DNA of 64,000 nucleotides from Nemertoderma westbladi (Eukaryota; Xenacoelomorpha; Nemertodermatida; Nemertodermatidae): positions 1 to 64,000 of the forward strand of contig JAUCBJ010005383.1 of assembly GCA_032718475.1 (NCBI GenBank), written 5' to 3'. Shown piece after piece: positions 50,301 to 59,300 of the stretch. Numbering within the stretch: position 1 is the first letter of the stretch; each line of letters starts with the position of its first letter. The position numbers and the translations under genes were made by a program. The notes under the pieces were generated by a model. That model made no database searches and had not been told where the DNA came from. It saw only the letters and a list, made by a program, of their open reading frames with translations.

Positions 50301-53300
50301 AAAGATTCGAATATAGACCACAGGAACGACTACACTCCGTTAACTAAGAATATCAACATCAGCCAGCAAATGGCAGCCCGAACTGAAAAAGAAAACCGGG
50401 CACTGTTGAGAAGGTAAGCGGTACAATGGGACAAAGAAAACCGGGCACTGTTGAGAAGGTAAGTGGTACAATGGGACAAAGAAAACCGGGCACTGTTGAG
50501 AAGGTAAGTGGTACAATGGGACAAAGAAAACCGGGCACTGTTGAGAAGGTAAGTGGTACAATGGGACGAAGAAAACCGGGCACTGTTGAGAAGGTAAGTG
50601 GTAAAATGGGACAAAGAAAACCGGGCACTGTTGAGAAGGTAAGTGGTACAATGGGAGAAAGAAAACCGGGCACTGTTGAGAAGGTAAGTGGTACAATGGG
50701 ACAAAGAAAACCGGGCACTGTTGAGAAGGTAAGTGGTACAATGGGACAAAGAAAACCGGGCACTGTTGAGAAGGTAAGTGGTACAATGGGACAAAGAAAA
50801 CCGGGCACTGTTGAGAAGGTAAGTGGTAAAATGGGACAAAGAAAACCGGGCACTGTTGAGAAGGTAAGTGGTAAAATGGGACAAAGAAAACCGGGCACTG
50901 TTGAGAAGGTAAGTGGTACAATGGGAGAAAGAAAACCGGGCACTGTTGAGAAGGTAAGTGGTAAAATGGGACAAAGAAAACCGGGCACTGTTGAGAAGGT
51001 AAGTGGTACAATGGGAGAAAGAAAACTGGGCACTGTTGAGAAGGTAAGTGGTAAAATGGGACAAAGAAAACCGGGCACTGTTGAGAAGGTAAGTGGTAAA
51101 ATGGGACAAAGAAAACCGGGCACTGTTGAGAAGGTAAGTGGTACAATGGGAGAAAGAAAACCGGGCACTGTTGAGAAGGTAAGTGGTAAAATGGGACAAA
51201 GAAACCGGGCACTGTTGAGAAGGTAAGTGGTACAATGGGAGAAAGAAAACTGGGCACTGTTGAGACGGTAAGTGGTACAATGGGACAAAGAAAACCGGGC
51301 ACTGTTTAGAAGGTAAGTGGTACAATGGGACAAAGAAAACCGGGCACTGTTGAGAAGGTAAGTGGTACAATGGGACAAAGAAAACCGGGCACTGTTGAGA
51401 AGGTAAGTGGTAAAATGGGACAAAGGAAACCGGGCAATGTTGAGAAGGTAAGTGGTACAATGTGACAAAGAAAACCGGGCACTGTTTAGAAGGTAAGTGG
51501 TACAATGGGACAAAGAAAACCGGGCACTGTTGAGAAGGTAAGTGGTAAAATGGGACAAAGAAAACCGGGCACTGTTGAGAAGGTAAGTGGTACAATGGGA
51601 CAAAGAAAACCGGGCACTGTTGAGAAGGTAAGTGGTAAAATGGGACAAAGGAAACCGGGCACTGTTGAGAAGGTAAGCGGTACAATGGGACAAAGAAAAC
51701 CGGGCACTTTTGAGAAGGTAAGTGGTACAATGGGACAAAGAAAACCGGGCACTGTTGAGAAGGTAAGTGGTAAAATGGGACAAAGGAAACCGGGCACTGT
51801 TGAGAAGGTAAGCGGTACAATGGGACAAAGAAAATCGGGCACTGTTGAGAAGGTTGTATATAACGTTGTATCACAAACTGACGAACAACTCGTCTAACTG
51901 TAATGTACACTGGTTGTTATGACGAACAACTCGTCTAACTGTAATGTACACTGGTTGTTATGACGAACAACTCGTCGAACTGTAATGTACACTGGTTGTT
52001 ATGACGAATAACTCGTCGAACTGTAATGTACACTGGTTGTTATGACGAACAACTCGTCGAACTGTAATGTACACTGGTTGTTATGACGAACTGTAATGTA
52101 CACTGGTTGTTATGACAAACAACTCGTCGAACTGTAATGTACACTGGTTGTTATGACGAACAACTCGTCGAACTGTAATGTACACTGGTTGTTATGACGA
52201 ACAACTCGTCGAACTGTAATGTACACTGGTTGTTATGACGAACAACTCGTCGAACTGTAATGTACACTGGTTGTTATGACGAACAACTCGTCGAACTGTA
52301 ATGTACACTGGTTGTTATGACGAACAACTCGTCGAACTGTAATGTACACTGGTTGTTATGACGAACTGTAATGTACACTGGTTGTTATGACGAACTGTAA
52401 TGTACACTGGTTGTTATGACGAACTGTAATGTACACTGGTTGTTATGACGAACTGTAATGTACACTGGTTGTTATGACGAACAACTCGTCGAACTGTAAT
52501 GTACACTGGTTGTTATGACGAACAACTCGTCGAACTGTAATGTACACTGGTTGTTATGACGAATAACTCGTCGAACTGTAATGTACACTGGTTGTTATGA
52601 CGAACAACTCGTCGAACTGTAATGTACACTGGTTGTTATGACGAACAACTCGTCGAACTGTAATGTACACTGGTTGTTATGACGAACAACTCGTCGAACT
52701 GTAATGTACACTGGTTGTTATGACGAACAACTCGTCGAACTGTAATGTACACTGGTTGTTATGACGAACAACTCGTCGAACTGTAATGTACACTGGTTGT
52801 TATGACGAACAACTCGTCGAACTGTAATGTACACTGGTTGTTATGACGAACTGTAATGTACACTGGTTGTTATGACGAACAACTCGTCGAACTGTAATGT
52901 ACACTGGTTGTTATGACGAACAACTCGTCGAACTGTAATGTACACTGGTTGTTATGACGAACAACTCGTCGAACTGTAATGTACACTGGTTGTTATGACG
53001 AACTGTAATGTACACTGGTTGTTATGACGAACTGTAATGTACACTGGTTGTTATGACGAACAACTCGTCGAACTGTAATGTACACTGGTTGTTATGACGA
53101 ACAGCTCGTCGAACTGTAATGTACACTGGTTGCTATGACGAACTGTAATGTACACTGGTTGTTATGACGAACTGTAATGTACACTGGTTGTTATGACAAA
53201 CAACTCGTCGAACTGTAATGTACACTGGTTGTTATGACGAACAACTCGTCGAACTGTAATGTACACTGGTTGTTATGACGAACAACTCGTCGAACTGTAA

Positions 53301-56300
53301 TGTACACTGGTTGTTATGACGAACAACTCGTCGAACTGTAATGTACACTGGTTGTTATGACGAACAACTCGTCGAACTGTAATGTACACTGGTTGTTATG
53401 ACGAACAACTCGTCGAACTGTAATGTACACTGGTTGTTATGACGAATAACTCGTCGAACTGTAATGTACACTGGTTGTTATGACGAACAACTCGTCGAAC
53501 TGTAATGTACACTGGTTGTTATGACGAACAACTCGTCGAACTGTAATGTACACTGGTTGTTATGACGAACAACTCGTCGAACTGTAATGTACACTGGTTG
53601 TTATGACGAACAACTCGTCGAACTGTAATGTACACTGGTTGTTATGACGAATAACTCGTCGAACTGTAATGTACACTGGTTGTTATGACGAACAACTCGT
53701 CGAACTGTAATGTACACTGGTTGTTATGACGAACTGTAATGTACACTGGTTGTTATGACAAACAACTCGTCGAACTGTAATGTACACTGGTTGTTATGAC
53801 GAACAACTCGTCGAACTGTAATGTACACTGGTTGTTATGACGAACAACTCGTCGAACTGTAATGTACACTGGTTGTTATGACGAACAACTCGTCGAACTG
53901 TAATGTACACTGGTTGTTATGACGAACAACTCGTCGAACTGTAATGTACACTGGTTGTTATGACGAACAACTCGTCGAACTGTAATGTACACTGGTTGTT
54001 ATGACGAACAACTCGTCGAACTGTAATGTACACTGGTTGTTATGACGAACAACTCGTCGAACTGTAATGTACACTGGTTGTTATGACGAATAACTCGTCG
54101 AACTGTAATGTACACTGGTTGTTATGACGAACAACTCGTCGAACTGTAATGTACACTGGTTGTTATGACGAACTGTAATGTACACTGGTTGTTATGACAA
54201 ACAACTCGTCGAACTGTAATGTACACTGGTTGTTATGACGAACAACTCGTCGAACTGTAATGTACACTGGTTGTTATGACGAACAACTCGTCGAACTGTA
54301 ATGTACACTGGTTGTTATGACGAACAACTCGTCGAACTGTAATGTACACTGGTTGTTATGACGAACAACTCGTCGAACTGTAATGTACACTGGTTGTTAT
54401 GACGAACAACTCGTCGAACTGTAATGTACACTGGTTGTTATGACGAACAACTCGTCGAACTGTAATGTACACTGGTTGTTATGACGAACAACTCGTCGAA
54501 CTGTAATGTACACTGGTTGTTATGACGAACAGCTCGTCGAACTGTAATGTACACTGGTTGTTATGACGAATAACTCGTCGAACTGTAATGTACACTGGTT
54601 GTTATGACGAACAACTCGTCGAACTGTAATGTACACTGGTTGTTATGACGAACAACTCGTCTAACTGTAATGTACACTGGTTGTTATGACGAACAGCTCG
54701 TCGAACTGTAATGTACACTGGTTGTTATGACGAATAACTCGTCGAACTGTAATGTACACTGGTTGTTATGACGAACAACTCGTCGAACTGTAATGTACAC
54801 TGGTTGTTATGACGAACAACTCGTCGAACTGTAATGTACACTGGTTGTTATGACGAACAATTCGTCGAACTGTAATGTTCACTGGTTGTTATGACGAACA
54901 ATTCGTCGAACTGTAATGTACACTGGTTGTTATGACGAACAACTCGTCGAACTGTAATGTACACTGGTTGTTATGACGAACAACTCGTCGAACTGTAATG
55001 TACACTGGTTGTTATTGTTACAGGCTAATAAATGCAACTCCCATAATAAACAATCAAAAATTGGCAAAGGATTGGGCGAGAAATGAATTAATTATTGAGG
55101 AAAAATGTCGTTTTCCCTGCAACTGGTACGATCTACAGAAAAAAATGAACGAACAAATCAAAGAGCGGAGAAGGGAAAAGAAAATACCGGTATCGGGTTC
55201 TAAGTTGGAAAGCGTCCACAGCCTGGAAAGTGTGAGTATGTACAAGTAAGTATGACAATGTATTAATTAATTACAATTACAATGACAATATATATATACA
55301 CATATATACAATAATTACAATGACAATTAATTAATCTATCTGTATAAGACAGATAGGGGGGGGGGGGGGGGGGGGAACTGGAATCTCATCACTCTCCAGG
55401 GGAAATTGGATGCAAATAACAGCTGTTTACTCTCAAAAATAAAACTGTAACCTGTTCTATTGTGTTTAGTTTATTGTTTTGGTTAAAATAGCGCGCCACT
55501 GTAACCTGATCCTTTCCCTAAATTGATAAATTAACATTGAAGCGGGATATTAATTCGCCAAGATTGGATTTGCGTCCAGTTTCCCCCCTGTATCGTATGA
55601 GTTTAGTATTTAACCAAAATTAGGTTGTGTCAGGTACCTGAATTAAAACAGAATATCCCATCCCAGGACATGGTTACAACGATTTCTCCTGGTGCGTCGT
55701 AGTCCACAATTACAGGGAACTAATTCCGGCAGACCATATATAATTCGTTTTAATTTGCAGACCAAGGTCGCTGTATCACTGTACCTACGGATATAGCGCA
55801 TTGACACGAAAATCACTTAACAGCGCGAAGATAAAACATAACGCCGGCGAAAAAACAAAAACTCGGAAGGAAATTAATAAACATAAAGCAACCCCTCCTG
55901 TGGGGAAGAAGCATGAAGAAACCGAGAGCATTTTAGGTAGAAAACGTCATCCTAGTCGGTTGCGCGAGGGTCAAAACGTCGAACAATCGAATGCGTTTCC
56001 TAATAACCTCACCGCTGTGGAGTCAAGGAGAAGGAGGGACCAATATTCGGGTGGTAAAGGCCCTCCACGTGATTCAACGAGAAGACCACACTCTCAACAT
56101 GTAATTAGCGGGCAAATGCCACGCGATGAAAAGGGCGGGCAAATGTCACGAGATGTGAAGGATGACAAAATGTCACGTGAAGCTAAGGGAAAACGACACT
56201 CTCATCGTGTATTTAGCAGACCAGTGCCACGTCATGTAAAGAGTGGACAAATGTCCAGTGCTGTAACGGGTACAGTTATATCCCGCGATCCGACATCAAG

Positions 56301-59300
56301 GGGACAGATATCTCGTGATGCACAAAGTGGACAGGGACAGGGTTCACGTTACGTAAAAAATGATTTTAACGACCAGTCAGGCCGTGCAGCAAGGTGCTCA
56401 CGTGATGTAGCAAGGTGCTCACGTGATATAGAGAGTGACAATGCAAGGTGCTCACGTGATGTAGAGAGTGACAATGCAAGGTGCTCACGTGATGTAGAGA
56501 GTGACAAAGGCGAAAGAAATGTAAGAATGTCATCGCTGTCACCCATTAATTATGACAAACCGTGGATATCAATAGAAACAATATCACCAGTAATCTTTTC
56601 CGATGCAGAGACAACTTTAGATGAAGAGGATATAGAAGGGGACAATGAAGGTTAAACATATTTATTTTGGTTTTAAACTGATAGGTGAAAACATATTATA
56701 ACTAAACTATATAAGGTATAATCAGAATATATGATCGTAAATAGAATTTCTGAAACGACTTGTAAGTTTAACAATGATTGTATGTATGTATGTATGTATT
56801 TATTTACTAGATTTTGACAACATAATTATCAACATGGGTTGATGATAGATAAATAACTTACTAGTATGTGAGGCGAGTCAAAAATTATAATACGGCCTTT
56901 TTCTAAAAGTGGGTGTAGGTGTGTGTGTGTCAGTGTGTCGGAAGCCCTAATTGTGAAGACAAGAATTAACTGCCTGTTCCTTGAACACAGAGTCCTTTCT
57001 AGTAGCCAATAAACGCAGAGTATTTCTAGCTTTACTAGTCGTCAGAGGCAACGTGCCACTTCCCTCGCTTTCCCTTGCAAAACACTGTTGCGCAGCGCCA
57101 CTTGGTGGTCTCCACAGTACTTCATATAGCGCGCCACTTGGTGGTCTCCACGGTACTTCATATAGCGCGCCACTTGGTGGTCTCCACGGTACTTCATATA
57201 GCGCGCCACTTGGTGGTCTCCACGGTACTTCATATAGCGCGCCACTTGGTGGTCTCCACGGTACTTCATATAGCGCGCCACTTGGTGGTCTCCACAGTAC
57301 TTCATATAGCGCGCCACTTGGTGGTCTCCACGGTACTTCATATAGCGCGCCACTTGGTGGTCTCCACAGTACTTCATATAGCGCGCCACTTGGTGGTCTC
57401 CACGGTACTTCATATAGCGCGCCACTTGGTGGTCTCCACGGTACTTCATATAGCGCGCCACTTGGTGGTCTCCACAGTACTTCATATAGCGCGCCACTTG
57501 GTGGTCTCCACGGTACTTCATATAGCGCGCCACTTGGTGGTCTCCACAGTACTTCATATAGCGCGCCACTTGGTGGTCTCCACGGTACTTCATATAGCGC
57601 GCCACTTGGTGGTCTCCACAGTACTTCATATAGCGCGCCACTTGGTGGTCTCCACGGTACTTCGTATAGAGCGCCACTTGGTGGTCTCCACAGTACTTCA
57701 TATAGCGCGCCACTTGGTGGTCTCCACAGTACTTCATATCGCGCGCCATTTGGTGGTCTCCACGGTACTTCGTATAGAGCGCCACTTGGTGGTCTCCACG
57801 GTACTTCGTATAGCGCGCCACTTGGTGGTCTCCACGGTACTTCGTATAGAGCGCCACTTGGTGGTCTCCACAGTACTTCATATAGCGCGCCACTTGGTGG
57901 TCTCCACAGTACTTCATATCGCGCGCCACTTGGTGGTCTCCACGGTACTTCATATAGCGCGCCACTTGGTGGTCTCCACAGTACTTCATATAGAGCGCCA
58001 CTTGGTGGTCTCCACGGTACTTCGTATAGCGCGCCACTTGGTGGTCTCCACGGTACTTCGTATAGAGCGCCACTTGGTGGTCTCCACAGTACTTCATATA
58101 GCGCGCCACTTGGTGGTCTCCACAGTACTTCATATAGCGCGCCACTTGGAGGTCTCCACGGTACTTCATATAGCGCGCCACTTGGAGGTCTCCACAGTAC
58201 TTCATATAGCGCGCCACTTGGAGGTCTCCACAGTACTTCATATAGCGCGCCACTTGGTGGTCTCCACGGTACTTCATATAGCGCGCCACTTGGTGGTCTC
58301 CACGGTACTTCGTATAGCGCGCCACTTGGTGGTCTCCAAAGTACTTCATATAGCGCGCCACTTGGTGGTCTCCACGGTACTTCATATCGCGCGCCACTTG
58401 GTGGTCTCCACAGTACTTCATATAGCGCGCCACTTGGAGGTCTCCACGGTACTTCATATAGCGCGCCACTTGGTGGTCTCCACGGTGCTTCATATAGCGC
58501 GCCACTTGGTGGTCTCCACGGTACTTCGTATAGCGCGCCACTTGGTGGTCTCCACGGTACTTCGTATAGCGCGCCACTTGGTGGTCTCCCTTGAATGTTT
58601 GGATCTGACCTGACCAAGTTGGTGAACTACTGACGATCTGAAGTGGGCAGATCTGGGCGGGTGTGGGCCACTCGGAATTCGACGAGGCGGTGCACAAATT
58701 GACATATGTACATTTCTTACAGTAGGGGTTTGGGTAAGGGGTGAGTTCCTACAGATAGTTTTATTAAAAAATTATGTTTATTTTTTAATGTTTTCGAGGC
58801 AACAAACACGACCGCATATCAATAGCAAGTTTCAGATTTAGTTTCAATTTAAAATTATTCAGCTAGCTAGAGTTCCAAAATCCACATGACACTCGTATTG
58901 AGACCAAGGCGTACTATACAAGGCCATGCCATCGAGTTTACTGGGGGCACGATTTTTTTTACAACAATTTGATATTTTGATATGGGGAGAGTTCTATAAA
59001 TTTTCATTTGCTGCAATTTGGTCAATGGACGTAATTGAAGCCTCCTCGTTAAGAAGATAAAAATTTTTATGGTAGCTAGTGTTTTAGGTAGGTTTAGCTA
59101 GTAATTTCGACACTGGTTCCGACATCCTAGAACATTCTAGAACAAACATTTTTTAGAAAAAAATCTGGATTCTATTTAAAACGCATGGAATCGTTCTAAA
59201 ACATGTTGAAAATCAATAAAAAAATTTCACAATTAAAAAAAAAACTATATTTTTTTCACAATTTTTTTTATTGATTTTAAACACGTTTTAGAACGATTCC

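Noticed and set aside
50330-51910. Minus-strand frames of 320-526 codons (and plus frame with MGQRKPGTVEKVSGT units)
   Set aside because: Artefacts of the 45-bp donor array; in the exon 3 frame each unit has TAA.
56947-58697. Four overlapping frames above 500 codons on both strands
   Set aside because: All are translations of the 36-bp array plus flanks; simultaneous openness on both strands argues against coding.
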